From NCBI GenBank assembly GCA_949299535.1, contig CASGAQ010000011.1, positions 1 to 41,615 on the forward strand: 41,615 nucleotides of DNA. Reading direction: 5' to 3'. Shown piece by piece: positions 8,402-15,456 of the stretch. The DNA is from an uncultured Eubacteriales bacterium. GTDB taxonomy: Bacteria; Bacillota; Clostridia; Oscillospirales; CAG-272. The notes below the pieces were generated by a model. The model did no database searches. It worked only from the letters and a program-made list of their open reading frames with translations, and was not told the origin of the DNA. Each line of letters opens with the position of its first letter. Positions within the stretch are counted from its first letter, which is position 1. The translations under genes were made by a program, and so were the position numbers.

Positions 8402-8419
8402 TATGATGATAACCTCTCT

Positions 8420-8884
8420 TTACTGTTTATTTTTTGTCTGAGCAGTTGTGTCTTTGCGGCAGATGAGTTTTACACCCTGTATGGAGATGACGCTGACGAT
8501 ATCGCCTTCCTCAAGGATATCTCCGTCGGCGCTTCTTGCGCTCCATATCTGACCGCGCACTTTTACAAGACCGCGGTTTTCGATGTTGCATATCTGCTCT
8601 GTCACGATTGCGCTCTCTCCGATCACTGCGTCAGCATTTGTCGGCGTAGGAGCTTTTTTAATGATCGTTTTTTTGAATATCGTGCGTGAAAAAACTATAA
8701 AAATCACGGCACAGGCCAAAAATACTATTATCTGCACATATAAGGGCACTTTGAAAAAAGCAAGTATCATGGCTATCAGCGCGGACGGCATGAACCAAAT
8801 GGCTACAAGGGAAGACGAGAGTGCTTCCGCTGCGACGGAAAAGATGATCACTGCTATCCATATGTAAGGCATTATGTTTTCCAT
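8420..8884 (-). CDS. NfeD-family membrane protein
   Basis: A 154-residue short NfeD protein without the serine protease domain. The N-terminal half has three to four hydrophobic segments (about 5-22, 30-45, 48-68). The C-terminal OB-fold domain carries the family pattern IGESAIVTEQI, GLVKVRGQIWSARS and GDIVSVISIQGVKLIC. AAGGAGG precedes the ATG. It is the first gene of a two-gene unit with the SPFH protein, its expected partner. Confidence 0.92.
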   Translation of the reverse strand: MENIMPYIWIAVIIFSVAAEALSSSLVAIWFMPSALIAMILAFFKVPLYVQIIVFLACAVIFIVFSRTIFKKTIIKKAPTPTNADAVIGESAIVTEQICNIENRGLVKVRGQIWSARSADGDILEEGDIVSVISIQGVKLICRKDTTAQTKNKQ

Positions 8885-9008
8885 TATCTCCTCCTTAAAG
8901 ATAGATTATACCGTATTTTCATGATAGCATAATTTTATCACTTTGTAAAGAGGGCAGATTCAGAAAGAAACCGTTGCAAAAATTGGAAAGAAATATATTT
9001 TTATTGCT

Positions 9009-9037
9009 TTGACTTATAAAATATGTTAAAATATAAA
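9009..9037 (+). promoter_or_regulatory. Promoter of the DUF1836 gene
   Basis: TTGACT (9009-9014) and TATAAA (9032-9037) are 17 bp apart, about 40 nt before the start codon. Confidence 0.65.
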
Positions 9038-9078
9038 TAACAGATATTCTTATATTTTTCCCGAAAGGAAAGGCTTTT

Positions 9079-9654
9079 ATGAATAATGAGGCGCTCTTTT
9101 TTGAAAAAATGAAGCTTTTCGGCACGTTTAAAATGCCTCGTTGGTCGGAGCTTCCCGAAATAGAACTTTATATGGATCAGGTTATATCCGTAGCGGACAA
9201 ATACCTCGGCGCGCTTTCTTCGTCATCCGATCCCGTTCTCACACCGTCCATGATAAACAATTATGTAAAAAACCATATACTGCCGCCGCCCGTAAAGAAA
9301 AAATACAGCAGGGAACATCTGGCAAAACTTATGGTCATATGTGTTCTCAAGCCGGTGATGGAGATATCCGCCATAGCTGATGTCATAAATCTCAGCGAAA
9401 AGCTTTTCGGTACGGCGCGAATGCTGGACGATTTTTCCGCTATGTTCGAGGAGCGTTTGTGCGCGCTCTCCAAAAGCGCGGCCGCTTTGTTTGAAAACGC
9501 TGAAAATACGGAAGAACTTCTCTGCGCCGTCGCAACCGAGAATGCCATAAGCGCCGTTACGGAAAAGCTGGTGGTCGCTTACGCCTGCGCTGCGTTCCGT
9601 GCAGTCGAGCCTGAGAAAAAAGGCGAAAAGAAAAAGGAAGATAAAAAAGAATAA
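9079..9654 (+). CDS. DUF1836 protein (MerR-like HTH)
   Basis: A 191-residue DUF1836 member. The family core is visible: MPRWSELPEIELYMDQV (about 19-35), then TPSMINNYVKNHILPPPVKKKYSREHLAKLMVI (about 56-88), a winged-helix-like segment resembling MerR DNA-recognition regions. The tail is highly charged (KKGEKKKEDKKE). Firmicutes DUF1836 proteins are presumed transcription regulators but are uncharacterised. AAAGGAAAGG precedes the ATG. The gene ends at a hairpin that also contains the ribosome binding site of the next gene. Confidence 0.85.
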   Translation: MNNEALFFEKMKLFGTFKMPRWSELPEIELYMDQVISVADKYLGALSSSSDPVLTPSMINNYVKNHILPPPVKKKYSREHLAKLMVICVLKPVMEISAIADVINLSEKLFGTARMLDDFSAMFEERLCALSKSAAALFENAENTEELLCAVATENAISAVTEKLVVAYACAAFRAVEPEKKGEKKKEDKKE

Positions 9655-9671
9655 TATATCCGTCATATTCG

Positions 9672-9722
9672 AAAAGACCTCCGAATAGATTTTCAATAAG
9701 AAAATATTTTCGGAGGTTTTTT
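9672..9722 (+). terminator. Terminator-like hairpin containing the next gene's ribosome binding site
   Basis: ACCTCCGAA (9677-9685) pairs with TTCGGAGGT (9709-9717). The stem extends through AAAA/TTTT (9672-9675 with 9719-9722). Inside the loop, ATTTTC (9689-9694) pairs with GAAAAT (9700-9705). The right arm is followed by TTTTTT and then ATG at 9723. The GGAGG in the right arm is the only good ribosome binding site for the 9723 gene, so the same hairpin can end transcription or hide that site. Confidence 0.7.
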
Positions 9723-10202
9723 ATGTTTATCACCACTTTGCGTTCAAACACAATAAAATTCATATGTATAACGGCGCTGTCTTTTTTGGTCGTTGCCGCG
9801 CTTGTCGTATTCGTTCCAACTTATGAAAGCACGTCTGCGCCGTCAAAGGTAAATTATCAAAAGGTTTATTCAAACAGCGACAGGATAGATTTTATTTCTC
9901 AGTTCGGCTGGAATGTAAATCAAACTCCCATAGAAGAGGTAGAGGTCACTATACCCTCGGAATTTGATACGGTATATGTCGGCTATAACGATATTCAGAA
10001 AACGCAGGGACTAGATCTTGCAAAATACAGGGGCAAGGAAGTCGTCAGATATACATATCAGGTGACAAACTATGAAGATTATGAAGGCGTCGTTTACATA
10101 AATCTGCTTGTTTACAGAAATAAGATAATCGGCGGAGACGTTTGCTCTGCCGATTCCGCGGGATTTATACACGGCTTTGAAAAATCAGGCGACGACGTAT
10201 GA
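9723..10202 (+). CDS. DUF4830 membrane-anchored protein
   Basis: A 159-residue protein with one N-terminal transmembrane segment (about 11-31) and an extracytoplasmic domain of the DUF4830 type. The recognisable blocks are ISQFGWNVNQTPIEEVEVTIP (about 58-78), FDTVYVGYNDIQKTQGLDL and NLLVYRNKIIGGDVCSADSAGFIHGF near the C-terminus. Function is unknown. Its ribosome binding site lies inside the upstream hairpin. A terminator follows 15 bp after the stop. Confidence 0.85.
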   Translation: MFITTLRSNTIKFICITALSFLVVAALVVFVPTYESTSAPSKVNYQKVYSNSDRIDFISQFGWNVNQTPIEEVEVTIPSEFDTVYVGYNDIQKTQGLDLAKYRGKEVVRYTYQVTNYEDYEGVVYINLLVYRNKIIGGDVCSADSAGFIHGFEKSGDDV

Positions 10203-10216
10203 TAAAATAAAACGAA

Positions 10217-10247
10217 AAAACAGCAAGCTGATATGGCTTGCTGTTTT
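10217..10247. terminator. Bidirectional terminator
   Basis: AAAACAGCAAGC (10217-10228) pairs with GCTTGCTGTTTT (10236-10247) around a 7-nt loop. It separates the convergent DUF4830 gene and the rpsR end of the ribosomal operon. Confidence 0.9.
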
Positions 10248-10265
10248 GAATATACAGAAATATGT

Positions 10266-10517
10266 TTAGTCTGTAACGAAGGGGAGAAGCGCCATGTGAC
10301 GAGCGCGTTTGATAGCTTCTGTCAATGCACGCTGGTGAGCCGCGCAAGTTCCGGTTACTCTTCTGGGAAGAATTTTGGAACGCTCGGAAATGAATTTGTG
10401 AAGCTTTGCTACATCTTTGTAATCGATGGATTCAGCTTTTTCAGCGCAGAAGAGGCAGACTTTTTTTCTTCTGTGCATATTGCCGCTTCTTGCGGGTTTC
10501 TGTTCTCTATTTTCCAT
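10266..10517 (-). CDS. rpsR: 30S ribosomal protein S18
   Basis: An 83-residue S18 that binds 16S rRNA as a heterodimer with S6. CLFC (about 21-24) and a further Cys in TGTCAAHQR make this the zinc-binding (C+) type. The core [26 protein letters not shown] is canonical. It is the last gene of rpsF-ssb-rpsR, 44 bp after ssb. Confidence 0.97.
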   Translation of the reverse strand: MENREQKPARSGNMHRRKKVCLFCAEKAESIDYKDVAKLHKFISERSKILPRRVTGTCAAHQRALTEAIKRARHMALLPFVTD

Positions 10518-10561
10518 GATAAAAAACCTCCTATATTATTTTCAGCCGTGATATAACGGCA

Positions 10562-10993
10562 TCAGAACGGGAGATCGTCGTCGGCAGCCATTTCTTCGAA
10601 CTTGGGAGCGCTTCCCATATCGGAAGAAAATGAAGGAGCCTGAAAATCTTCTCCGCGAGAGCTTTCGCTCTTCTTTTCAACGAAAGTTGCTTCGTCAGCC
10701 ACGACTTCCGTCGCATAACGCTTGGAGCCGTCGTTTGCGGTCCAGCTTCTTGTCTGGAGAGAGCCGCATATGCAGATGGCGTTGCCTTTTCTGAAATATT
10801 TGGAAATAAATTCAGCGGTATTTCTCCACGCGACTATATTGATAAAGTCGCTCTGCGCCTGTTCGCCGGCTCTTGTGAATCTGCGGGTTACGCCGATAGA
10901 AAATGTCGTGACGCTTACGCCGGAGGGAGTCTGTTTAAGTTCCGGATCGGCGGTAAGATGTCCGATAAGAATTACCTTGTTAAGACTTGCCAT
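10562..10993 (-). CDS. ssb: Single-stranded DNA-binding protein
   Basis: A 143-residue SSB with one OB fold at about 1-105 (MASLNKVILIGHLTADPELKQ, VAWRNTAEFISKYFRKG, SLQTRSWTANDGSKRYATEVVAD). A low-complexity linker follows, then the acidic tip DDDLPF that recruits replication and repair partners. It sits between rpsF and rpsR, the usual Firmicutes order, so this is the replicative copy. Confidence 0.97.
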   Translation of the reverse strand: MASLNKVILIGHLTADPELKQTPSGVSVTTFSIGVTRRFTRAGEQAQSDFINIVAWRNTAEFISKYFRKGNAICICGSLQTRSWTANDGSKRYATEVVADEATFVEKKSESSRGEDFQAPSFSSDMGSAPKFEEMAADDDLPF

Positions 10994-11017
10994 GTTTAGC
11001 TTTCTCCTTTTTAAAAT

Positions 11018-11311
11018 TTATGCTACGCTGATCGTCATGGAGCGCATTACATCTTCGGAAATGTTGAAGTTACGCTCAAGTTCTGCAACAAAGCTCTTGT
11101 CTGCTTTGTAGTTTACGAGAACATAATAGCCTTCCGTAAGATCGTTGATGGGGTATGCGAGTTTGCGTTTGCCCCATTCGTTGAAAGATTCAATTTCACC
11201 GTTAGCTTCGATAAGAGCTTTGAACTTTGCAACTACTGCTGCAACAGCTTCTTCGCCCTTTGTCGTCTCAACGATGAACATTGTTTCATAGGACGCTTTG
11301 ATGTTTTCCAT
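11018..11311 (-). CDS. rpsF: 30S ribosomal protein S6
   Basis: A 97-residue S6 with the family pattern YETMFIVETTKGEEAVAAVV, then NEWGKRKLAYPINDLTEGYYVLVNYKAD. AGGAGG precedes the ATG. First gene of rpsF-ssb-rpsR, with a consensus promoter at 11407-11435 and a roughly 90-nt leader containing a small hairpin. Confidence 0.97.
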   Translation of the reverse strand: MENIKASYETMFIVETTKGEEAVAAVVAKFKALIEANGEIESFNEWGKRKLAYPINDLTEGYYVLVNYKADKSFVAELERNFNISEDVMRSMTISVA

Positions 11312-11341
11312 TTAAGTACACCTCCTTTTGGACATAAGGCC

Positions 11342-11361
11342 GCGGATATTCGATTTTCCGC
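11342..11361 (-). promoter_or_regulatory. Hairpin in the rpsF leader; possible S6:S18 autoregulatory site
   Basis: On the minus strand GCGGA pairs with TCCGC around a 10-nt loop, and CGGCC follows directly. Many bacterial rpsF leaders carry an RNA hairpin with a CCG element bound by the S6:S18 complex. Position and the CCG are compatible with this, but I could not check the full consensus. Confidence 0.4.
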
Positions 11362-11406
11362 AGCAAGGAGAAAGTTGTCTGTTTAAAGACACTTTTCCGA
11401 AGCCTA

Positions 11407-11435
11407 ATTTTATCATATATTTTCAAAAAAGTCAA
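11407..11435 (-). promoter_or_regulatory. rpsF operon promoter
   Basis: On the minus strand TTGACT (11430-11435) and TAAAAT (11407-11412) are exactly 17 bp apart, about 95 nt before the rpsF ATG. Confidence 0.8.
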
Positions 11436-11517
11436 TGTTTTTTGTGAAAATATACAGAATATATGTGAAATTTTACTTTCGGGCGTCTTGCTTCGTTTAA
11501 GCAGACGCAAAGGTATT

Positions 11518-12063
11518 TCATTCCTGTCCTGAAATATGCACAAGTTTCGGCATATGTCCCATGGCGGGGAAGATCTTTTCGGTGAGATCGGAGGTCTTTA
11601 TACGCAGGCTGGTCGTATTTATGCACGGGTGGCAGCCGAAGTATTCGCTTTCGAGAATGTCTTTGTCCACGAGCAGTTTTACGCGGTTTTCTTTGTCGTT
11701 CATAAGTCCCAGCACGCTCACCGAGCCGGGAGTCAGGTCGAGCATACTTTCAAGGTCTTCCGGAGAAGCGAAGCAAAGACGCGAAGAACCTGCCTGGTCG
11801 GAAACCTCTCGCGTGTCAAAATGCTTGTCCGCGCGCATCATCAAAAGGTAAAAAGATGTTTTTCCTCTGTTGCAGAGAAACAGATTTTTGCATATGGCGG
11901 CTCCGAGCTTTTTGTCTATCGCGGCGCAAGCCTCCATTTTCATCGCCGGTTCGTGGTCTATGCGGTAATATGATATGCCTAACGAGTCAAGAAAATCATA
12001 TGAACGTATCTCTTTTTGCAGTCTGCCTTCTGTGTTTAACGGTCTTCCAAATTCTGATAACAT
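11518..12063 (-). CDS. ProXp-type prolyl-tRNA editing protein (PrdX/ProX)
   Basis: A 181-residue trans-editing deacylase of the INS superfamily, expected to remove alanine from Ala-tRNA(Pro) made by mistake. The conserved lysine motif CKNLFLCNRGKTSFYLLMM and the region TPGSVSVLGLMNDKENRVKLLVD are present, as is GCHPCINTTSLRI near the C-terminus. The start was set at the ATG at 12063, with GGGAG 7 nt upstream, rather than an upstream ATG at 12183. It is not in an operon. A second INS-fold deacylase (YbaK) is at 26272. Confidence 0.88.
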   Translation of the reverse strand: MLSEFGRPLNTEGRLQKEIRSYDFLDSLGISYYRIDHEPAMKMEACAAIDKKLGAAICKNLFLCNRGKTSFYLLMMRADKHFDTREVSDQAGSSRLCFASPEDLESMLDLTPGSVSVLGLMNDKENRVKLLVDKDILESEYFGCHPCINTTSLRIKTSDLTEKIFPAMGHMPKLVHISGQE

Positions 12064-12257
12064 AATTTTTCTCCCGAAAATGAGCTTTTTTAGAATAATT
12101 ATATATTTTATCACATTTTGATGTATGTGTCCATATGATGAGATAAATCTTCTGCCATAATTTTTACGCGATATTTTTTGCAAAACTATGGAATCTTTTT
12201 TTGTAATATGCTAAAATGAATAAAACGGTTTTGTTTTAATATTATTCGGAGGTTTCC

Positions 12258-13148
12258 ATGAAATACCTCGAATCCTTTACGATACCTGACGAGAGAAAAG
12301 AAGCGAAATTCCTGCTTTCGTTTCCGTATAAGCTTGAAATGGCTTGTTATTCTCATCAAAATGTTTATCCGTTCAAAATATTTGCGCAAAGGGGATTTTC
12401 TCACATGGAATTTGAACCTGTCACGATATTTTACGGGGGCAACGGTTCGGGAAAATCCACATTGCTTAATATTATCGCACAGAAGCTTATGCTCGAAAGG
12501 GCGGCTCCTTTCAACAACACTCCGTTCATGGAGGAATATCTCCGTTTTTGCAGATTCACGCTCTCACGCGGAGAACTTCCGAAAAAAAGCAGGGTGATCA
12601 CAAGCGACGATGTTTTCGACCATCTGCTTAAGATACGCCGCATGAACGAAGGAATAGAGCACAGGCGTGAATTTCTCTTTGACGAATACGAGAAGCTTAA
12701 CGATAAGGAGGCTCCCACGTTCCTTATGCGGACGATGGACGATCATGAAGAACTTATTCGCCGAAACGAAGCGCGCAGAAAGACAAAATCCGTATACGTG
12801 ACAAAAAGGCTCGGCGGCGTAGAGCATGCTGCAAGGTCCAACGGAGAGAGTGCTTTCTGCTATTTTACGGAGCATATAACGGACGGAGCGCTTTACCTTT
12901 TGGACGAACCGGAAAACAGTCTTTCACCCAAACTTCAAATGGCTCTGCTCACGTTTTTGGAGGATTCTGTGCGGTTTTTCGACTGTCAGATTATAATGTC
13001 CACACATTCACCTTTCCTGCTTTCGGCACGCGGGGCAAAAATATACGACCTCGACTCGGAGCCGGTTGCCGAAAAGAAATGGACGGAGCTTGAAAACGTG
13101 ATGATATACCGTGACTTCTTTGAAAAGCACCGCGGCGAGTTCGAATAA
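12258..13148 (+). CDS. AAA-family ATPase (ABC/SMC-like, standalone)
   Basis: A 296-residue ATPase. Walker A GGNGSGKST is at 60-68, a degenerate signature RSNGESAFCYF near 200, Walker B with switch LYLLDEPENSLSPKLQ near 220, and an H-loop-like STHSPFLL near 255. This is the AAA_21/AAA_23 layout, close to ABC ATPases but without a transporter partner. The insert between Walker A and the signature is mostly helical and charged. Related standalone ATPases are common in Clostridia and of unknown role. No nuclease, toxin or TOPRIM partner is adjacent, so a defence function is not supported. CGGAGG precedes the ATG. Confidence 0.82.
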   Translation: MKYLESFTIPDERKEAKFLLSFPYKLEMACYSHQNVYPFKIFAQRGFSHMEFEPVTIFYGGNGSGKSTLLNIIAQKLMLERAAPFNNTPFMEEYLRFCRFTLSRGELPKKSRVITSDDVFDHLLKIRRMNEGIEHRREFLFDEYEKLNDKEAPTFLMRTMDDHEELIRRNEARRKTKSVYVTKRLGGVEHAARSNGESAFCYFTEHITDGALYLLDEPENSLSPKLQMALLTFLEDSVRFFDCQIIMSTHSPFLLSARGAKIYDLDSEPVAEKKWTELENVMIYRDFFEKHRGEFE

Positions 13149-13233
13149 TCGAATAATGAAAAAATAATATATACATTAAAAATATAAAAAATCAACAGAG
13201 CTTTCCGCCGTGAAAGCCGAAAGGAGAAATAAC

Positions 13234-13893
13234 ATGACTGTTTATGAGGCGATGTACACCCGCCATTCCGTCCGCAAATATAAGGATATTCCGATAGAAC
13301 CTGAAAAGGCGGCTGTACTGCAAAAAGAAATAGATTCGATAAGAGCCGAAACGGGACTGAATATAGAACTTGTGATGAACGAGCCGAAAGCTTTTTCGGG
13401 AGTTCTTGCCGAATACGGCCATTTCAGCGGCTGTAAGAATTATTTTTCCATTTCCGCGGCAGACGGCAGAGATGAGGAGATAGGATATCACGGCGAAAAG
13501 CTCGTGCTTTTGGCTCAGACGCTCGGACTCAATACATGCTGGGTCGTGATAACTTACAAAAAGCGCGCCGTACCCGCAAATCTTGCCGCAGGCGAGAAAG
13601 TACAGGCTGTTATATCAGTCGGATACGGCGAGCATGAGGGCAGAGAACACAAAAACAAGCCGCTCGAATCACTCTGCGAGTGCGAAGGAGAAATGCCGGA
13701 ATGGTTCAAAAACGCAATGGAAGCGGCTCTTACTGCTCCTACCGCGCTCAATCAGCAAAAGTTTAAGTTCACGCTTTCCGGCAACACGGTTAAAGCGACG
13801 GCTTTGCGCGCGCCTTATGCGAAGATGGACTTGGGCATTGTTAAATATCACTTTGAACTCGGAGCCGGCGAACACAAATTCGAATGGGCTTAA
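13234..13893 (+). CDS. Nitroreductase family protein (TM1586-like)
   Basis: A 219-residue flavin-dependent oxidoreductase-like protein. It begins MTVYEAMYTRHSVRKYKDIPI, the FMN-binding start of nitroreductases. GYHGEKLVLLAQTLGLNTCWV (about 86-106) and the repeated half near the C-terminus (WFKNAMEAALTAPTALNQQKFKF) match the putative TM nitroreductase family (PF14512). The start was set at 13234 because AAAGGAG lies about 9 nt upstream; a longer frame from 13210 would read through that site. The substrate is unknown. Confidence 0.85.
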   Translation: MTVYEAMYTRHSVRKYKDIPIEPEKAAVLQKEIDSIRAETGLNIELVMNEPKAFSGVLAEYGHFSGCKNYFSISAADGRDEEIGYHGEKLVLLAQTLGLNTCWVVITYKKRAVPANLAAGEKVQAVISVGYGEHEGREHKNKPLESLCECEGEMPEWFKNAMEAALTAPTALNQQKFKFTLSGNTVKATALRAPYAKMDLGIVKYHFELGAGEHKFEWA

Positions 13894-13929
13894 CATCGTA
13901 TATACATTATTTTCGGAAAGGAACTTATC

Positions 13930-14496
13930 ATGGCGGAAATTTCAAAAGAACTTTATGAAAAACTCAAGGAAACAAAGGTTTCACGCGAGGAGATATTCAA
14001 TGGAAACATAGTCCATCTTGTAAAGGATAATATAACTCTGCCTGACGGAAATCCCGCTACAAGAGAGGTGTGCCTGCACAACGGCGCGGTATGCGTCGTG
14101 CCGATAACCGACGACGGGGAGATAATCATGGAGCGTCAGTTCAGATATCCTTTCGGCGAGGTGATATGGGAGATTCCTGCGGGTAAACTCGATAAGGGCG
14201 AAACGGACGAATTTTCCGCGGCGGCGCGGGAATTGCGCGAGGAAACAGGATATACCGCTGAGAATTATCATTTTCTCGGATATATATATCCTTCTCCCGC
14301 TATTCTCAGTGAGAAGATAGCCATGTACATGGCAACGGGACTCTGCAAAGGCGAACAGGAGCTTGATGAGGACGAATTTCTCGATGTTGTAAAGGTACCC
14401 TTTGACGAAGTGGTAAATATGATAATGGAAAACAAAATACCGGACGGAAAGACGCAGACGGCTGTGCTCAAAGCAAAGCTGTTTTTGAGCAAGTGA
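13930..14496 (+). CDS. Nudix hydrolase, ADP-ribose pyrophosphatase-like
   Basis: A 188-residue Nudix enzyme of the ADP-ribose pyrophosphatase type, expected to split ADP-ribose or similar nucleotide sugars. The Nudix box begins at G85, has E91 and then RELREETGY at 100-108. The interval between E91 and R100 is 8 residues, one more than the usual GX5EX7REUXEEXGU. Upstream, VVPITDDGEIIMERQFRYPFGEVIWEIPAG is typical of ADP-ribose pyrophosphatases. The nitroreductase lies 36 bp upstream on the same strand. Confidence 0.88.
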   Translation: MAEISKELYEKLKETKVSREEIFNGNIVHLVKDNITLPDGNPATREVCLHNGAVCVVPITDDGEIIMERQFRYPFGEVIWEIPAGKLDKGETDEFSAAARELREETGYTAENYHFLGYIYPSPAILSEKIAMYMATGLCKGEQELDEDEFLDVVKVPFDEVVNMIMENKIPDGKTQTAVLKAKLFLSK

Positions 14497-14506
14497 TATG
14501 ATCGTC

Positions 14507-14542
14507 GTCAGAAAAGCTTCGGCACATTCACGTGCCGAAGCT
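14507..14542 (+). repeat. Hairpin repeat, copy 1
   Basis: GTCAG (14507-14511) is followed by an 11-bp stem, AGCTTCGGCAC (14515-14525) with GTGCCGAAGCT (14532-14542), and a loop ATTCAC. CTGAC at 14550-14554 can extend the stem. No T-run follows, so this copy is a poor terminator. It matches copy 2 at 14782-14814 almost base for base. Confidence 0.8.
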
Positions 14543-14554
14543 CAGTTTGCTGAC

Positions 14555-14781
14555 AAAGGTAATGGGTGGGCAAAATGACGGAAAGTTTTCGTCCGCCTTT
14601 TTCAAAAGGCGGCGCGGTTGAGGGTGCGTAACCCTCGTCGCCGACCGCAGTCGGCGAAATTCCCTTCAGGCGATTTCTTTTTGCCAAGCTTTTTCTTTGC
14701 GCCTGCATGGTCAAAGAAAAAGCGGGTGTAGGATTTGTACAACTTACCGTGGGACGGGTTTTTCCACCGTGTCTATCAGTG
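14555..14781. repeat. Structured intergenic element with four hairpins
   Basis: A gene-free stretch of 227 bp between the two hairpin copies. It holds four near-perfect hairpins in a row: 14593-14612 (CCGCCTTTT stem, 2-nt loop), 14620-14636 (GAGGGT, 5-nt loop), 14639-14656 (CGCCGAC, 4-nt loop) and 14688-14723 (12-bp GCTTTTTCTTTG stem, 12-nt loop). No good frame crosses it, and the composition is richer in G and C than nearby intergenic DNA. It resembles, from memory, dispersed repeats in Oscillospiraceae-type genomes that contain a CCGCC...GGCGG stem; this was not checked. It could be a MITE-like non-autonomous repeat or a structured RNA. Neither strand can be preferred. Confidence 0.65.
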
Positions 14782-14819
14782 GTCAGAGCTTCGGCACATT
14801 CATGTGCCGAAGCTTTTTG
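14782..14819 (+). terminator. Hairpin repeat, copy 2, acting as terminator
   Basis: GTCAG (14782-14786), then AGCTTCGGCACAT (14787-14799) pairing with its complement (14802-14814), then TTTTT (14815-14819). This is the same hairpin as copy 1 but with a U-run, so it is the likely terminator of the nitroreductase/Nudix unit. Confidence 0.8.
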
Positions 14820-14857
14820 TTTTGATTTTATTCACAAAAAATTTATACATATTTGTA

Positions 14858-14901
14858 TTGATATAATAATCTATATATGATATAATCTAACTCGGTTAGA
14901 T
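14858..14901 (+). promoter_or_regulatory. marR-type promoter with overlapping operator
   Basis: TTGATA (14858-14863) and TATAAT (14881-14886) are 17 bp apart. A perfect palindrome ATCTAAC-TCG-GTTAGAT (14885-14901) overlaps the end of the -10 and the start site. Its position would block initiation. The CTAAC/GTTAG half-sites recur before the ABC genes at 15406-15418. Confidence 0.85.
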
Positions 14902-14926
14902 AATTTCGTGGGAAAGGAGATATTAT

Positions 14927-15361
14927 ATGGCAACGGAGAAAGAGATAGAGTTGATCGTAAAAAGTCTGTCGAAGATATACAGAATGCCTTCTACTCAGGC
15001 GGTAAACAGAACGAATACCGGAATATGCGCTATTATGCGATATCTTTACGACGCTGATTCTCCTGTTACGGCAGGTCAGATAAGCGACTTTATGAATGTC
15101 AGCACGGCAAGAGTCGCGGTGCTTTTGAAAAAAATGGTCGCCAAAGAACTTATAATAAAAAATGTTGCGCCGTATGATGCCAGAGTATCCATCGTTTGTC
15201 TTTCCGAGAAGGGAAGACAAGTATCGGAGCGTTTGCAAAATGAATTTTGTGAACAGATAGGAAAGCTCATAGATAAGATGGGTATGGAAAAACTGCTTGA
15301 TTTTATAAATATCGCAGAAGAAGTGGGAAAGGAATTGAGCGCTCCTAAGATAGACTTTTGA
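14927..15361 (+). CDS. MarR-family transcriptional regulator
   Basis: A 144-residue winged-helix regulator. The DNA-binding core runs from about 45 to 100 (VTAGQISDFMNVSTARVAVLLKKMVAKELI, then the wing NVAPYDARVSIVCLSEKGRQ), framed by helices for dimerisation. AAAGGAG precedes the ATG. It stands upstream of a two-gene ABC exporter, and a palindrome of the same half-sites lies at its own promoter and at that of the exporter. It is therefore likely to repress both, and to be released by a ligand that the exporter removes. Confidence 0.92.
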   Translation: MATEKEIELIVKSLSKIYRMPSTQAVNRTNTGICAIMRYLYDADSPVTAGQISDFMNVSTARVAVLLKKMVAKELIIKNVAPYDARVSIVCLSEKGRQVSERLQNEFCEQIGKLIDKMGMEKLLDFINIAEEVGKELSAPKIDF

Positions 15362-15369
15362 TAATCAAC

Positions 15370-15391
15370 AACAGACCGGCGTCTGTTTTTG
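15370..15391 (+). terminator. Terminator between the regulator and ABC genes
   Basis: AACAGAC (15370-15376) pairs with GTCTGTT (15381-15387), 4-nt loop, followed by further T. It sits 9 bp after the regulator stop and would limit read-through into the exporter genes. Confidence 0.65.
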
Positions 15392-15401
15392 TTTTTAATA
15401 T

Positions 15402-15430
15402 TTGTCTAACCAAGTTAGCAATTTTATTTT
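15402..15430 (+). promoter_or_regulatory. Second operator and candidate promoter for the ABC genes
   Basis: CTAAC-CAA-GTTAG (15406-15418) has the same half-sites and 3-bp spacing as the operator at 14885-14901. It overlaps a candidate -35 TTGTCT (15402-15407), which lies 17 bp from TATTTT (15425-15430). The operator repeat is clear; the promoter is weaker. Confidence 0.7.
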
Positions 15431-15456
15431 AATAATTTAAGGAGAAACACAAGGAA

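Noticed and set aside
12258..13148. AAA ATPase as part of a phage-defence system
   Set aside because: No nuclease, TOPRIM, toxin or other effector is adjacent; neighbours are metabolic genes.
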